The notes: a model not told the origin generated them from the sequence alone. A stretch of DNA of 64,000 nt from Sediminibacterium ginsengisoli (GCF_900167075.1 NZ_FUWH01000003.1:62001-126000); one strand, 5' to 3'; positions 33,734-43,429 are shown, counted from the stretch's first letter. A program made the numbers and translations.

Positions 33734-34819
33734 ATGGACGGCAAATACCTTCTTTTCTTTATCGGTGCCATTGGTGCTTTTAACGGGCTGGTGCTTGCCG
33801 TGTATTTTCTGTTCCTTTCAAAAAGAAAAACGATCCCGGGATTCTATCTCGGCATTCTGCTTGCAGCGCTGAGCCTGCGGATCGGCAAAGCAGTGCTGGT
33901 CTATTTCAATTCCAATCTGCCGGTCATTTATCTCCAGGTTGGCCTTTCCGCCTGCCTGATGATCGGGCCTGCGCTTTTCTTTTTTGCAGAGTCATCTGTA
34001 AAACCTGCACCACAGCATTCGAAGCGTGCCAGATGGCAGTTGTCGTTATGGCTTGGGGCAGCTGTTCTGTTCGGTCTGGTCTTTCCTTACGCCACGCATC
34101 GTGCATTGTGGGGCCTTTATATCATCAGGTTTATCTATGCTGTCTGGATCATTTATGTGGTGGCTGCCGGTGTGATGCTGCGGTCTTTGTTCGGGCGTTT
34201 GCGTAGCACTTCCAACCCGCTTCGTTCTGCTGAAAAATGGCTGCTGGGTATTTACGGTTCCAATGTGCTGATCTGTTTCTCATTTGTAATTGCACTTTTG
34301 TTCCGGGATATCTGTGAAACCTATTATGGCGGCGCGGTTATTTTTTCCATTGTATTGTACAGCATGATCTTTATCCGCCTTTATTTCAACCAGGCCGCGG
34401 GTGATTTTTACCTCCTGCCTGCTAAAACGACACCCAAAAAAATGCCTGGCGCCAATATGGAAGCCATGCTGCAATCGCTCGGGCAGCTGATGCAGCAAAA
34501 AGAATTATACAAAAATGCCAATCTCACGGTAAGCGAACTGGCCAGGCATATGAACATTCCTTCACATCAGCTCTCACAATTACTGAATGAAGGCCTGAAC
34601 AAAAACTTCACTTCCTATGTGAACGGTTTCCGGATCGGCAAAGCCTGCGATATGATCACAGAAGGGCATCCCTATTCGCTGGAATCCATCGGTTATGAAG
34701 TTGGGTTTAATTCAAAATCGACCTTCTATACCGCGTTCAAAAAGATCACAGGCACTACACCGAATCTGTATAAGGAAAATATGCTGTCAGAAAAAGATCA
34801 TTCATTATCAATCAGTTAA
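33734..34819 (+). CDS. Membrane-anchored AraC family regulator
   Basis: A 361-aa protein. The first 220 residues contain about six or seven hydrophobic segments (FFIGAIGAFNGLVLAVYFLF through IFSIVLYSMIFIRLYF). The last 100 residues are an AraC DNA-binding domain: LTVSELARHMNIPSHQLSQL (first helix-turn-helix) and SLESIGYEVGFNSKSTFYTA (second), ending FKKITGTTPNLYKEN. Such membrane-bound AraC proteins are common in Bacteroidota and probably sense a signal in or across the membrane. The TonB-type receptor gene just downstream in the same direction is a likely target. Confidence 0.9.
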   Translation: MDGKYLLFFIGAIGAFNGLVLAVYFLFLSKRKTIPGFYLGILLAALSLRIGKAVLVYFNSNLPVIYLQVGLSACLMIGPALFFFAESSVKPAPQHSKRARWQLSLWLGAAVLFGLVFPYATHRALWGLYIIRFIYAVWIIYVVAAGVMLRSLFGRLRSTSNPLRSAEKWLLGIYGSNVLICFSFVIALLFRDICETYYGGAVIFSIVLYSMIFIRLYFNQAAGDFYLLPAKTTPKKMPGANMEAMLQSLGQLMQQKELYKNANLTVSELARHMNIPSHQLSQLLNEGLNKNFTSYVNGFRIGKACDMITEGHPYSLESIGYEVGFNSKSTFYTAFKKITGTTPNLYKENMLSEKDHSLSIS

Positions 34820-34937
34820 TAATTTATCATAGTCCGGATTTCTAAATCCGTACGCCCGGAAAAAGAGATCAGGACTTACCCGGCCCTGGAAGAAAGCAGT
34901 TTTGAGCACTGATACGCAAACGCTCAAATTCTGCTTT

Positions 34938-37328
34938 ATGAACAAATCTGTTTTCTGCATTCTTTTCTTTTTATGTCATTCCATCCTGCTTCAGGCACAA
35001 ACCCTCATTCGCGGAACTGTAACCGGGAGTAACGGCGAACCTGCCTCCTTTGCACAGGTATCGATCCATACCGGCGGTGATTCGGCGCTTCTGAAAACAA
35101 CCCGTGCAGATACAAGCGGCCGGTTTGAGTTCAGCGATATGAAGGCCGGCGTTTATCTCCTGAAAGTTTCCATGCTGGGATTTCATCCTCACAGTTCTAC
35201 TCTTTCCGTCTACGCAGGAAATCCTATAACCGATGCGGGAATGATCCGGCTCAGAGAGGAAGAAAAGAATCTGAATGAAGTAACTGTTCGCGCGGAGAGA
35301 GCCGCTATCCGTCAGACAGCACTAGCCACCATCTTGCAGATCAACGGTAATAATCTTTTCAAAACCTCTGTGAATGTGATGGACATTCTCCGGAAAGCGC
35401 CCGGCATCAGTATCGGTCCGGATGGCGCCCTGCTGGTCAGTAACAGGAATGTTCCGGCGTTGTTCATCAACGGCAGGCATGTTCCCATGAGCCCGGAAGA
35501 ATCGCTGGCGTACCTGAACGGTCTGTTACCGGAAATGATCGAAAAGATAGAGATCATTTCCAATCCGCCGGCGCAGTACGATGGTCAGTTCAAAGCCATT
35601 ATCGATATCCGGTTAAGGCGCGATCAGTCGCTCGGCTGGAAAGGTTCTGTAAGCAGCTCGTTACGCAGGCATTTTTACTATTCGGCAGATAATAGCCTGC
35701 AGTTATCCTATAAAACATCAAAAACTGCCTATCACTTCAGAACAGGATATGTAAAAGGTGATGATTATTATCTCTACACTGCTCTGCAACAACTTGCCAA
35801 TACCAATTTCATGGCAACACATACGCTGACCCGGACAAACAACAACAATCTTTCGCTGGAAGCAGGTGCGGACTTTGCGATCTCATCAAAACAGGATCTG
35901 TCGGTAACTTTCAGAAGATACCGGGCCAACCGCCGGGCCGACAGCCGCAACACGCTTACTTTTTATGATCCTGGACATATCAATATTACCGGGCGGCAGC
36001 AAACATCCAATTTATACGATCCTGTACAGGCCAATGAAGCGCTGAATATTTATTACCAGTTCCGCTTATCGGAAAAACAAAGATTCAGCATACTGGCTAC
36101 CGTGAGTCATACCGGTAACCGGCGCAATGAAGACATCATCATCCGCAACGCGGAAACCATGCAGCAGAACAGTTACTGGAAAACCGCGTTAAAAAATGAT
36201 GCACATACACGTAGCATACAGGCGGATCATACCTTGCAACTGGGTAACGGGCACCTGGAAACCGGTGCCAGGTTTGCGTATATACGAACCATCAACGATC
36301 TTCAGTACGATACGCTGAACAACCAGCAGGTATTTGTACACGATGCCTTTCGTACCAATGATTTCAATTACAGGGAATATATCAGCGCTGTTTACGCCGC
36401 TTACACATACCAGCAAAACCGTTTCGATCTGCGGGTTGGCCTGCGGGCGGAACATACCAAAACCCATGCAGGTTCTTCTGCACAACATGATCTGTTTGAA
36501 CGGAATTACCTGAACTGGCTTCCGGCCATCAGCGGTGGGTATCGTATCAATAACGGTCAGCGGATCAGTCTTGCATTTTCGCAACGCATTACACGTCCTG
36601 GCTTTGATCAGTTGAATCCTTTCCGCTTTTATTTCAGTCCGCTGAATTACTGGGTGGGCAATCCTTATCTGCGGCCCTCGGTTACTGCTTCTGCGCAGCT
36701 GTTATATACCAACAAAGCTTTCAGTGCAAGTGTTACCGCTGGTCGTGAAAAAGACCTGATGACACGTTATCCGGAATACAACCGCATTACCAACGAACTC
36801 CTGTATCTCGGAACCAACCTGCCTTACAGCGACTTTGCCACGTTGGAAGCCCGTTATTCTTTCTCCGTAGCCAAGTGGTGGAAAATAAGCCAGACTGCTG
36901 CTATGAACTACCAGAAACAGCAGATGCCTTACCTCGGCAAAACCTATGCAATAGCTGTTGCCGATTTTACACTGAATGGCAGCCAGGTCTTCAGTCTCCC
37001 GGCAGGCATTACGGCCGATCTTACTTATCGCTACAGATCGAACAGTGGTAATAGTTTATACTATATCAGGTCCAACGGCTCGCTTGATGCGGGAATACAG
37101 AAAGCATGGTTCAACGGCAGCCTGAATACCGTACTGAATGCCTATGATCTTTTTTATACCAATACAGCACGGCTTATATTCCGGGAAACAGAGATCATCA
37201 ATAACCGCCTGAATCATTTTAATGCCACACGCAGAATGGTATTTACCGTTGCCTATCGTTTCGGCAAAAGCAATTATAAGCGTACGGAAAGAAAGATCAG
37301 CGATGAAGAAAGAAGGGCGGGAAACTGA
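34938..37328 (+). CDS. TonB-dependent receptor-like outer-membrane protein
   Basis: A 796-aa protein with signal peptide (ending LLQAQT), a carboxypeptidase-like beta-sandwich (LIRGTVTGSNGEPASFAQVS, ALLKTTRADTSGRFEFSDM), a plug (LRKAPGISIGPDGALLVSN, INGRHVPMSPEES, EKIEIISNPPAQYDG) and a barrel with aromatic strands. The plug block IEIISNPPAQYDG is typical of this receptor group. It belongs to the same broad family as the two barrel proteins at 17736 and 30741 but is more distant. A frame extension to TTG 34902 would bury the signal peptide, so ATG 34938 is used. Confidence 0.88.
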   Translation: MNKSVFCILFFLCHSILLQAQTLIRGTVTGSNGEPASFAQVSIHTGGDSALLKTTRADTSGRFEFSDMKAGVYLLKVSMLGFHPHSSTLSVYAGNPITDAGMIRLREEEKNLNEVTVRAERAAIRQTALATILQINGNNLFKTSVNVMDILRKAPGISIGPDGALLVSNRNVPALFINGRHVPMSPEESLAYLNGLLPEMIEKIEIISNPPAQYDGQFKAIIDIRLRRDQSLGWKGSVSSSLRRHFYYSADNSLQLSYKTSKTAYHFRTGYVKGDDYYLYTALQQLANTNFMATHTLTRTNNNNLSLEAGADFAISSKQDLSVTFRRYRANRRADSRNTLTFYDPGHINITGRQQTSNLYDPVQANEALNIYYQFRLSEKQRFSILATVSHTGNRRNEDIIIRNAETMQQNSYWKTALKNDAHTRSIQADHTLQLGNGHLETGARFAYIRTINDLQYDTLNNQQVFVHDAFRTNDFNYREYISAVYAAYTYQQNRFDLRVGLRAEHTKTHAGSSAQHDLFERNYLNWLPAISGGYRINNGQRISLAFSQRITRPGFDQLNPFRFYFSPLNYWVGNPYLRPSVTASAQLLYTNKAFSASVTAGREKDLMTRYPEYNRITNELLYLGTNLPYSDFATLEARYSFSVAKWWKISQTAAMNYQKQQMPYLGKTYAIAVADFTLNGSQVFSLPAGITADLTYRYRSNSGNSLYYIRSNGSLDAGIQKAWFNGSLNTVLNAYDLFYTNTARLIFRETEIINNRLNHFNATRRMVFTVAYRFGKSNYKRTERKISDEERRAGN

Positions 37329-37350
37329 TGACGGAAGAATGAACAGCAGA

Positions 37351-37767
37351 TTACAAAGCCAGTTCTGCAGCCGGATCCCAGAACTTTTTATCGAAATCGA
37401 CGATCTTTTCGTTCAGCACCTTGATTTTCTCTTTGGCAAGCAGTTCTTCCATTAAGGTTGGCGTAGCGAAATGGGCTTTCCCGCTCAGCAGACCGGCACT
37501 GTTCACAACACGATGGGCCGGAACTTTCGGTTTAATGGCAGAAGCGCCGTTCAGGGCCCAGCCCACCATTCTGGCGCTTTTACCACTGCCGAGAAAACGG
37601 GCAATGGCACCATATGATGTAACACGTCCTTTGGGAATCTGCCTTACCACATCGTATACCTGATCGAAGAAGGAAATCTCCCTGCTGCCGTCGGGCATCA
37701 CAACACGCGGCTTCTCTGTGATTTTTTTTGTTGCCACCGGAAAAGATTTATCCGGCAATTTACGCAA
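37351..37767 (-). CDS. Alkyltransferase-like protein (MGMT homologue without the catalytic Cys)
   Basis: A 138-aa protein of the methylguanine methyltransferase fold: FFDQVYDVVRQIPKGRVTSYG, ARFLGSGKSARMVGWALNG and PAHRVVNSAG. The catalytic PCHR motif is changed to P83-A84-H85-R86, so it cannot accept an alkyl group; it should instead bind O6-alkylguanine lesions and flag them for nucleotide excision repair, as ATL proteins do. It is the last gene of a trmB-DUF5522-ATL operon. A shorter start at Met24 is possible. Confidence 0.9.
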   Translation of the reverse strand: MRKLPDKSFPVATKKITEKPRVVMPDGSREISFFDQVYDVVRQIPKGRVTSYGAIARFLGSGKSARMVGWALNGASAIKPKVPAHRVVNSAGLLSGKAHFATPTLMEELLAKEKIKVLNEKIVDFDKKFWDPAAELAL

Positions 37768-37775
37768 TCAGACGT

Positions 37776-37985
37776 TTAACGTTCTTCATCGCTGTCCTGC
37801 GCCTGCTGTTCTTTGCGTTGCGCAATCAGGTTGCTGCGCCTGGGTTCGGGCACGGCTTCATAATTAAATGGGCAATGCCTGCAGCCATTCCCGCAGCAAT
37901 AGCCTTTATCGAGATGAAACTTTTCGGTGAGTACCATAAAGCCGTTCTCGTAATAAAAATCAACGCCTTCAGTCAATTGTGCCAC
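37776..37985 (-). CDS. DUF5522 family small protein
   Basis: A 69-aa protein with the Cys cluster CCGNGCRHCPF, which probably binds metal, and an upstream segment DFYYENGFMVLTEKFHLDKG. It matches the short DUF5522 family, of unknown function. It overlaps the end of trmB by 17 bases and the ATL gene follows 8 bases later. Confidence 0.82.
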   Translation of the reverse strand: MAQLTEGVDFYYENGFMVLTEKFHLDKGYCCGNGCRHCPFNYEAVPEPRRSNLIAQRKEQQAQDSDEER

Positions 37986-38673
37986 TGAGCATTTGTTTTA
38001 GCACTTCGTCCTTTTCTGCCGGAAGTTCTTTATCGGTGCGGAATGACAGGTAATGAATCCGGTTGCTTTGCGCAATATCAAGTCCTTCGTAATGTGTTTT
38101 GATCTTCAGTTCAGGCTTCATGTTGTCGCCATCTGCATGGATATTGTCTGAGGCTGCTTCCACTTCCAGTCCGAAAATGCTGATCACCAGCCGGGTGAAG
38201 CGGTAAAGATCGGGGCTGTCTGTTTTAAGATGTACCAGCCCGCCCGGTTTCAGAATACGCTGATATAAGCGTAAAAACTTTGGATGTGTCAGTCTTTTCT
38301 TTGCCCTTGATTCGCGCAGTTGCGGATCGGGAAATGTGATCCAGATCTCGGACACTTCACCTGGCTTGAAATAATCCGTGATCTTATCGATATGCGATCT
38401 TACAAACGCCACGTTATCCAGTCCCTCATCCAGTGCGGTTTTGGCACCGCGCCAGATCCTGTTGCCTTTGATATCGATCCCGATGAAATTACGCTGCGGG
38501 TATAATCTCCCCAATCCTACGGCATATTCGCCTTTGCCACAGGCAAGCTCCAGCGTAAGGGGATTTTCGTTGCCGAAGAATTCCTTCCATTTGCCCTGCA
38601 TCTCCTGCGGGTATTCCAGCACATTCTTAAATGATCGTATCGCTTCGAAGCGGATGAGTTTTTTCTGTCCCAT
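37969..38673 (-). CDS. trmB: tRNA (guanine-N7)-methyltransferase
   Basis: A 234-aa SAM-dependent enzyme that methylates G46 in the tRNA variable loop. Seen: LELACGKGEYAVGLGRLYP (SAM loop), NFIGIDIKGNRIWRGAKTA and the family signature ISEIWITFPDPQLRESRAKK with the RLTHPKFLRLY block. First gene of a three-gene minus-strand operon. Confidence 0.94.
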   Translation of the reverse strand: MGQKKLIRFEAIRSFKNVLEYPQEMQGKWKEFFGNENPLTLELACGKGEYAVGLGRLYPQRNFIGIDIKGNRIWRGAKTALDEGLDNVAFVRSHIDKITDYFKPGEVSEIWITFPDPQLRESRAKKRLTHPKFLRLYQRILKPGGLVHLKTDSPDLYRFTRLVISIFGLEVEAASDNIHADGDNMKPELKIKTHYEGLDIAQSNRIHYLSFRTDKELPAEKDEVLKQMLSGTID

Positions 38674-38680
38674 GAACCGG

Positions 38681-38688
38681 CAAAGTTA
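38681..38688 (-). promoter_or_regulatory. Predicted -7 box of trmB
   Basis: The minus strand reads TAACTTTG, matching TAnnTTTG, 7 bases before the trmB ATG, which would leave a very short 5' leader. The -33 element is unclear. Confidence 0.4.
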
Positions 38689-38765
38689 ATACAGAATTGA
38701 CGGATGCGCTTCAGCGGGTTTTGGTATCCTATTTGTTATATTTAACCGTCTGTAAATAAAAGCAA

Positions 38766-39857
38766 ATGCAACCCATGAAACTCAGCCGTTTATTCCTCTT
38801 TGTAATCCTGGCCGGTTTTGCCTGCGCAGCCGCTGCTCAGAACAATTTTTCCGATGTTGACCGCTGGCTCAGCGCCCAGACCGGTAATATGGGCGGACGG
38901 AGCCTGCTGGTGGTGTATAAAGACGGGAAACTGATCTACACCAAAGCCGTGAACGATATGCGTGCCGGCCAGAAACTGATCAACCGCGCTATTGCGAGGC
39001 GACAGGGAAAAGAAGCCAACACTGAGGATTATACACCCGATACGCGTCAGCCCATCGCCAGCTGCAGCAAATGGCTCAGCGCGGCACTTGTGATGACTTT
39101 TATAGACGAAGGCAAACTCAGCCTGTCCGATACTGTTGGCAGATTCCTGCCTGTACTGACCCAGAATGGCAAAGGCAATATCACTATCAGCCAGTGTTTA
39201 TCCCATATGACCGGCATCAAAGCTGCCGAGCTCAAGGATGAATTACAGGATATGCGCGGCATGACCAGTATGGATGATGCAGTTCGCAGAATTGCAATGT
39301 TACCGATGGAAGGCACGCCCGGAAAAGTATTTCACTACAGCAATACCGGCCTTCAGCTTGCGGGTGCCGTGATTGAAAAGATCAGCGGTAAAAGTTTTGA
39401 ACAGTTATTCACAGAACGTATTGCCGTTCCGCTGGGCATGACCGGTACCGATTTCGGAAAAGGCCCTGTTGCCTTACCCGCAGGCGGCGCGATCAGTACC
39501 CCAAATGATTATATCCGTTTTCTCGAAATGATCCTTCACAAAGGCATGTTCCGCGGCAAACGCATACTTTCTGAAAAAGCAGTTGCAGACATGCAGGTGA
39601 ACAGGATCACAGGCGATGTTAAGGTCGCCTACGCGCCCGCAGAAGCCGGAAATTTCGGTTATGGTTTCGGTGAATGGGTGATGGATAATATAAGTCCGTC
39701 AAATGCGGTCACAAGTCCCGGCTTATTCGGCAGCTTCCCCTGGATCGATAATGAACGAGGCTACGCTGGTTTTCTGATGACCTATTATATCAAAAATGAT
39801 GGCCGTAATCAACGTTACAAACAATTAAAGCAACTGGTGGATAAAGCAGTGAAATAA
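38766..39857 (+). CDS. Exported serine hydrolase of the beta-lactamase (class C-like) family
   Basis: A 363-aa secreted protein with a signal peptide ending CAAAAQ. The catalytic S99-C-S-K102 (SxxK) and Y191-S-N193 (YxN) motifs are in place, with GGAIST and FGYGFGEWV further on. The family includes penicillin-binding-protein-related esterases and peptidases; nothing shows that it acts on beta-lactams. A second Met three codons in (38775) could be the start. Confidence 0.9.
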   Translation: MQPMKLSRLFLFVILAGFACAAAAQNNFSDVDRWLSAQTGNMGGRSLLVVYKDGKLIYTKAVNDMRAGQKLINRAIARRQGKEANTEDYTPDTRQPIASCSKWLSAALVMTFIDEGKLSLSDTVGRFLPVLTQNGKGNITISQCLSHMTGIKAAELKDELQDMRGMTSMDDAVRRIAMLPMEGTPGKVFHYSNTGLQLAGAVIEKISGKSFEQLFTERIAVPLGMTGTDFGKGPVALPAGGAISTPNDYIRFLEMILHKGMFRGKRILSEKAVADMQVNRITGDVKVAYAPAEAGNFGYGFGEWVMDNISPSNAVTSPGLFGSFPWIDNERGYAGFLMTYYIKNDGRNQRYKQLKQLVDKAVK

Positions 39858-39917
39858 CATTTATGCAACGATAATAACAGGGCTCGTGTCAGTTGGGCGT
39901 ACTGCAAACCTGCTGAC

Positions 39918-40337
39918 ATGAAAAGCTTTATCCGAATTTTAATACCCGGCTGCCTGGCTTTGCTGCAATTTTCCTGCAGCAAAGAACAGAATCAGAATAT
40001 ATCACTCCATAAAAAGTGGAAGCTGATTGCCACTTTTAACGGCTACCTGATGGGCGGTGATTTTCAATGGCACGATGTTCCGGAAAGTTATACGCATACG
40101 CTTGAATTTACTGCCAGCGGCAAATACGACAAACGTATGGCCGGCCCGGGCATTATCAGCAATTGTACAGGAACCTACCAGTCCTTCCCTGGCGGCCGGG
40201 TCGATATCGTTTCAGGTTGTCAGACCGTTACGGAAACAGTAAAAGTGAGTGAGCTGTCTGCGGAAACGCTCATCCTGGATCACCAGGTTACAGAAGGTGT
40301 GACCAGAGATAAATATGTTGCGATCAGCATACCATAA
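39918..40337 (+). CDS. Lipoprotein with lipocalin-like fold, 139 aa
   Basis: Signal LLQFSC with lipidated Cys20. The mature domain has strand pairs starting HKKWKLIATFNG and LEFTASGKYDKR, with two Cys (SNCTGTY, VSGCQT) that could form a disulfide. This resembles small lipocalin-like Bacteroidota lipoproteins; the ligand is unknown. Confidence 0.7.
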   Translation: MKSFIRILIPGCLALLQFSCSKEQNQNISLHKKWKLIATFNGYLMGGDFQWHDVPESYTHTLEFTASGKYDKRMAGPGIISNCTGTYQSFPGGRVDIVSGCQTVTETVKVSELSAETLILDHQVTEGVTRDKYVAISIP

Positions 40338-40384
40338 CGGTTGCATACCGTATTAACTTTTGTATTTTGCAGGAAACGAAATAT

Positions 40385-41122
40385 ATGTTTCAGCTGAAGA
40401 AATTCGATTTCGGCGAAATACAGAATGCCATCCAAATGTGCTATCCTGCCGATGCCGAAAAAGAAACAACGGACTCCGATCATTGTCCCGCGTCGCAAAC
40501 GCTTTCAACGCTGATTGCTGAACAATTTTACGACAACGGAATATTCTTTACCCGCTGGAATAACTTTACAGACCAGGTTGCAGAGATTACAGGCTTGCCG
40601 CTGCAAGGCACAACTTACGGACAAGCACCCAGCTTCAGTGCGTTTATTACACTTGAAAAACAGGTAAGCGGCAATTTCACACGTACAAAAGAACTGCATT
40701 TTTTCATCAGCATCGCAGGAAAGTTCTATACCGTTATTGGCAAGGATAATAGTGCACTTGTTGTGGATCAACAGCATTTTCGCAGCACGACCTGCATGAT
40801 TATTTCACCTGTACATGAATATGCAACAGCATTTCAGCAACTGACAGATGCTATAGAAAAAGAATACAGTGACTATCGTTTCGTTCCATTCGAAGTATAC
40901 AGGCAGCCCTTGCGCGGTTTAACAACAGGCTACGCAGACGAGGCGCCACAAACTGTTTTTGAAGCTATTTTCGACCGGTCTGTTCTTATCCCAAAATATG
41001 CGCCGGGGCTGGGAGATGCTTATTATAAAAGTGAAAACTGGCGAAGTGCAGATTATGTTGATGATGGCAGTTATTGGATAGGCGTAACCCCATTCTCTGA
41101 TCATCAGGAAACAGGATCTTAA
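40385..41122 (+). CDS. Hypothetical protein, 245 aa
   Basis: I do not recognise the family. It is a soluble protein without signal peptide or membrane segments, starting MFQLKKFDFGEIQNAIQMC. It has an aromatic-rich middle (FYDNGIFFTRWNNF, KFYTVIGKDNSALVVD) and ends with DDGSYWIGVTPFSDHQETGS. An upstream TTG at 40367 is less likely than ATG 40385. No operon partner is evident. Confidence 0.65.
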   Translation: MFQLKKFDFGEIQNAIQMCYPADAEKETTDSDHCPASQTLSTLIAEQFYDNGIFFTRWNNFTDQVAEITGLPLQGTTYGQAPSFSAFITLEKQVSGNFTRTKELHFFISIAGKFYTVIGKDNSALVVDQQHFRSTTCMIISPVHEYATAFQQLTDAIEKEYSDYRFVPFEVYRQPLRGLTTGYADEAPQTVFEAIFDRSVLIPKYAPGLGDAYYKSENWRSADYVDDGSYWIGVTPFSDHQETGS

Positions 41123-41154
41123 TAGGGTGACAAGGTTAACAGAACTTAATATAG

Positions 41155-41236
41155 GGGTGAGGGCGAAGTGAGGGTACAAACCGGGGGCGGTTTGTTTGGT
41201 GAGTATTTTGCCCATGCTGGTCGCCTGACCAGCATG
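41155..41236 (+). repeat. Dispersed short repeat plus 10-bp palindrome
   Basis: Bases 41155-41174 repeat exactly 3094-3113. Downstream, CATGCTGGTC (41213-41222) and GACCAGCATG (41227-41236) form an exact inverted repeat around GCCT; its core TGGTCGCCTGACC also precedes repeat copy 1 (16751-16763), and a variant TGGTGTCGCCTGAC ends that copy. It could act as a terminator-like hairpin for either neighbour, but there is no T-tract. Confidence 0.6.
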
Positions 41237-41249
41237 CCTTTATCCGCCA

Positions 41250-41933
41250 TTAATAAACAAGCTTATACCCCACACCCCGGATATTAATGATCTTCACGGA
41301 GCTGTCTTTCTCAAGGTATCGTCTCAGTTTGGAAATGAATACATCGAGGCTGCGGCCGGAAAAATAATCCGTGTTATCCCAGAGCCTGTTCAGGATATCG
41401 TTACGGCTCACCTGCTGGTTCCGATGCAGCAATAACAGCTGAAGCAGGTCTGCTTCGCGTGAAGTCAATAATAGTTTTTCGTTGCCCGACTGCAGTTCTC
41501 CGGCAGGATACAGGAATGAATATTGGCCTATTGCCCACGTGAAAATTTCTGTCTGCGCCGGCCGGCTTTTATTTTCTCTTTTCAGTAATTCATTTACCCT
41601 TACGATCAGTTCGGCAATGCTGAATGGTTTTTTAAGATAATCGTTTCCGCCGGTGTCAAATCCTTTTAATACGTCTGCCGTTTGCGAACGCGCGGTAAGA
41701 AAAATCACCGGGGTGCTCTGATCCGTTTTACGGAGTGCGGCAATCCATTCAAACCCATCGCCATCGGGAAGCATTACATCGGCAATAATGATATCCGGTT
41801 GATGCTGCCGCAACAATATTGCTGCTTTTGAAAGCGTGGCGGCATGATATACTTCAAAGCCGCTTGCGTCAAGGTTCTCCTTTACAATTTCCGCAAGTGC
41901 GGCTTCATCTTCTATGAAAAGTATTTTTCCCAT
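41250..41933 (-). CDS. OmpR-family response regulator
   Basis: A 227-aa two-domain regulator. The receiver has the acidic pair near E8-D9, the phosphoacceptor Asp52 (IIADVMLPDGDGFEW) and the K of DYLKKPFS; the C-terminal winged helix has LLTSREADLLQLL and GRSLDVFISKLRRYL. ATG 41933 overlaps the stop of the histidine kinase gene by one base (TAATG), so the two are translationally coupled. Confidence 0.94.
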   Translation of the reverse strand: MGKILFIEDEAALAEIVKENLDASGFEVYHAATLSKAAILLRQHQPDIIIADVMLPDGDGFEWIAALRKTDQSTPVIFLTARSQTADVLKGFDTGGNDYLKKPFSIAELIVRVNELLKRENKSRPAQTEIFTWAIGQYSFLYPAGELQSGNEKLLLTSREADLLQLLLLHRNQQVSRNDILNRLWDNTDYFSGRSLDVFISKLRRYLEKDSSVKIINIRGVGYKLVY

Positions 41934-43429
41934 TATTGCAGCGGCCATGATAAAGTTACGGTAGTACCTTTCCCTTTAGTGCTGATGACGGCAACTTTTC
42001 CGTTATGCGCTTTCAGGATGGCCTGTACATAATTGAGGCCAAGTCCATACCCTTTTACAGCATGTTCTTTTCGCGGCTCGCGGTAAAACTTTTCGAATAC
42101 ATGCGGTAATGATTGCGCATCAATGCCCATTCCTTTATCTGTGAAGGCGATATGGATGTACTGATCATCCTTATAACACCGGACCCACAGATCCGCAGTA
42201 TCGCCGGAATATTTAATGGCATTGTCTATCACATTGCAGACAGCCTGCATAAAAAGCTGCCTGTCTGCTATCAGCGCATCATTGTCCGGATCGCCGGAAT
42301 ATTTATAGCTGACCGGCTTTCCTGACGTGGTGATAAAATCGTCTGCAATCGTTTGTATCGCGTTGCTGATCATTATTTTTTCCGGGTGAACGGCAATGCT
42401 GTTCTTTTCATAGAAGGAAATATCGAGAATATGATCAATGAGCATTGACAACTTCTCCGTTCCGTTCCTGGCATGTGATAAATAACGATCCGATTTTTCT
42501 TTTTCAAGGTTATTGCCCTGCAAAGATTCTATCGCCGCTGAAATGGTAGCCACAGGCGTTTTCAGCTCATGGGTGATATTGCTGATGAAATCGTTCTTGA
42601 TCAGCGACAGTCTTTTTTCGCGCAGCAGCGCAATGATCAGCATGCCGATACACCAGGCCACCAGCAGGATCAGCAGGAGCGCCCCGCCCAGTATCCATTT
42701 CATCTGCGACAGAACATAACCAACCGGGTTAGGAAAAACAGCGCGTACATATTGCTCCTCCGGCGACCACCATTTGTACGTTGGCGAAGAGCGTGTAATC
42801 ACAACACCTTTCCCCGACAGGGAATCCGGCAATGAAGCATAATGTACGGTGCTGTCATTTTTGCTGGTGTAAAAATGAAAACTGCTACGGATATGATGCT
42901 GGAGCAGGTATTGACTGAGCACGGTTCGTAATCTTGAAGTATCAAACCCGTAACGCCTCACTTTTTCATTCAGGAACTCGCCAAGGTTCTGGGTTCTGTA
43001 GTACACTATATGTTTTTCTAGGTCTTCGCTCCGGAGATTTTTCGCATAACGTAATGCTATTTTTCTCCTGTAGGCCGTATCCTCCGCACGCAAAGAATCC
43101 GGCAGTTCGGATGTACTGAATGAAGTCTGGTCTTTATTGTTTTTTGCATTGGTAATAACCTGCACCATCGTTTTCAGGGAAGCGTTGTATTTACTGTGAA
43201 TGCGGAAAGCGGAAGTGTCCATCAATTGTAGCACAAGCAGCCGTTCAATGGTATCGCAGCGAAGCTGGAATTCTTTTTTAACAGCATCTTCGAATACCAT
43301 GTTCACTTCTCTTTCAAAGTTGAACCGGGTGGTTTTATAATAACTCCGGATCCATGCATACTGCAATACAATTACACCCGCAATTGCGATCAGACAGATG
43401 GCCAGTAAAACACGGAGGTTTTTTGTCAT
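41933..43429 (-). CDS. Sensor histidine kinase
   Basis: A 498-aa kinase with two membrane helices (about 7-25 and 246-269) enclosing a periplasmic sensor of about 220 residues with no known name. The H-box is FISNITHELKTPVATISA (His287), followed by an N box (VCNVIDNAIKYSG), and G boxes DKGMGID and GYGLGLNYV. It pairs with the adjacent response regulator. It is divergent from a TlpA-like protein at 43551, a possible target. Confidence 0.94.
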   Translation of the reverse strand: MTKNLRVLLAICLIAIAGVIVLQYAWIRSYYKTTRFNFEREVNMVFEDAVKKEFQLRCDTIERLLVLQLMDTSAFRIHSKYNASLKTMVQVITNAKNNKDQTSFSTSELPDSLRAEDTAYRRKIALRYAKNLRSEDLEKHIVYYRTQNLGEFLNEKVRRYGFDTSRLRTVLSQYLLQHHIRSSFHFYTSKNDSTVHYASLPDSLSGKGVVITRSSPTYKWWSPEEQYVRAVFPNPVGYVLSQMKWILGGALLLILLVAWCIGMLIIALLREKRLSLIKNDFISNITHELKTPVATISAAIESLQGNNLEKEKSDRYLSHARNGTEKLSMLIDHILDISFYEKNSIAVHPEKIMISNAIQTIADDFITTSGKPVSYKYSGDPDNDALIADRQLFMQAVCNVIDNAIKYSGDTADLWVRCYKDDQYIHIAFTDKGMGIDAQSLPHVFEKFYREPRKEHAVKGYGLGLNYVQAILKAHNGKVAVISTKGKGTTVTLSWPLQ

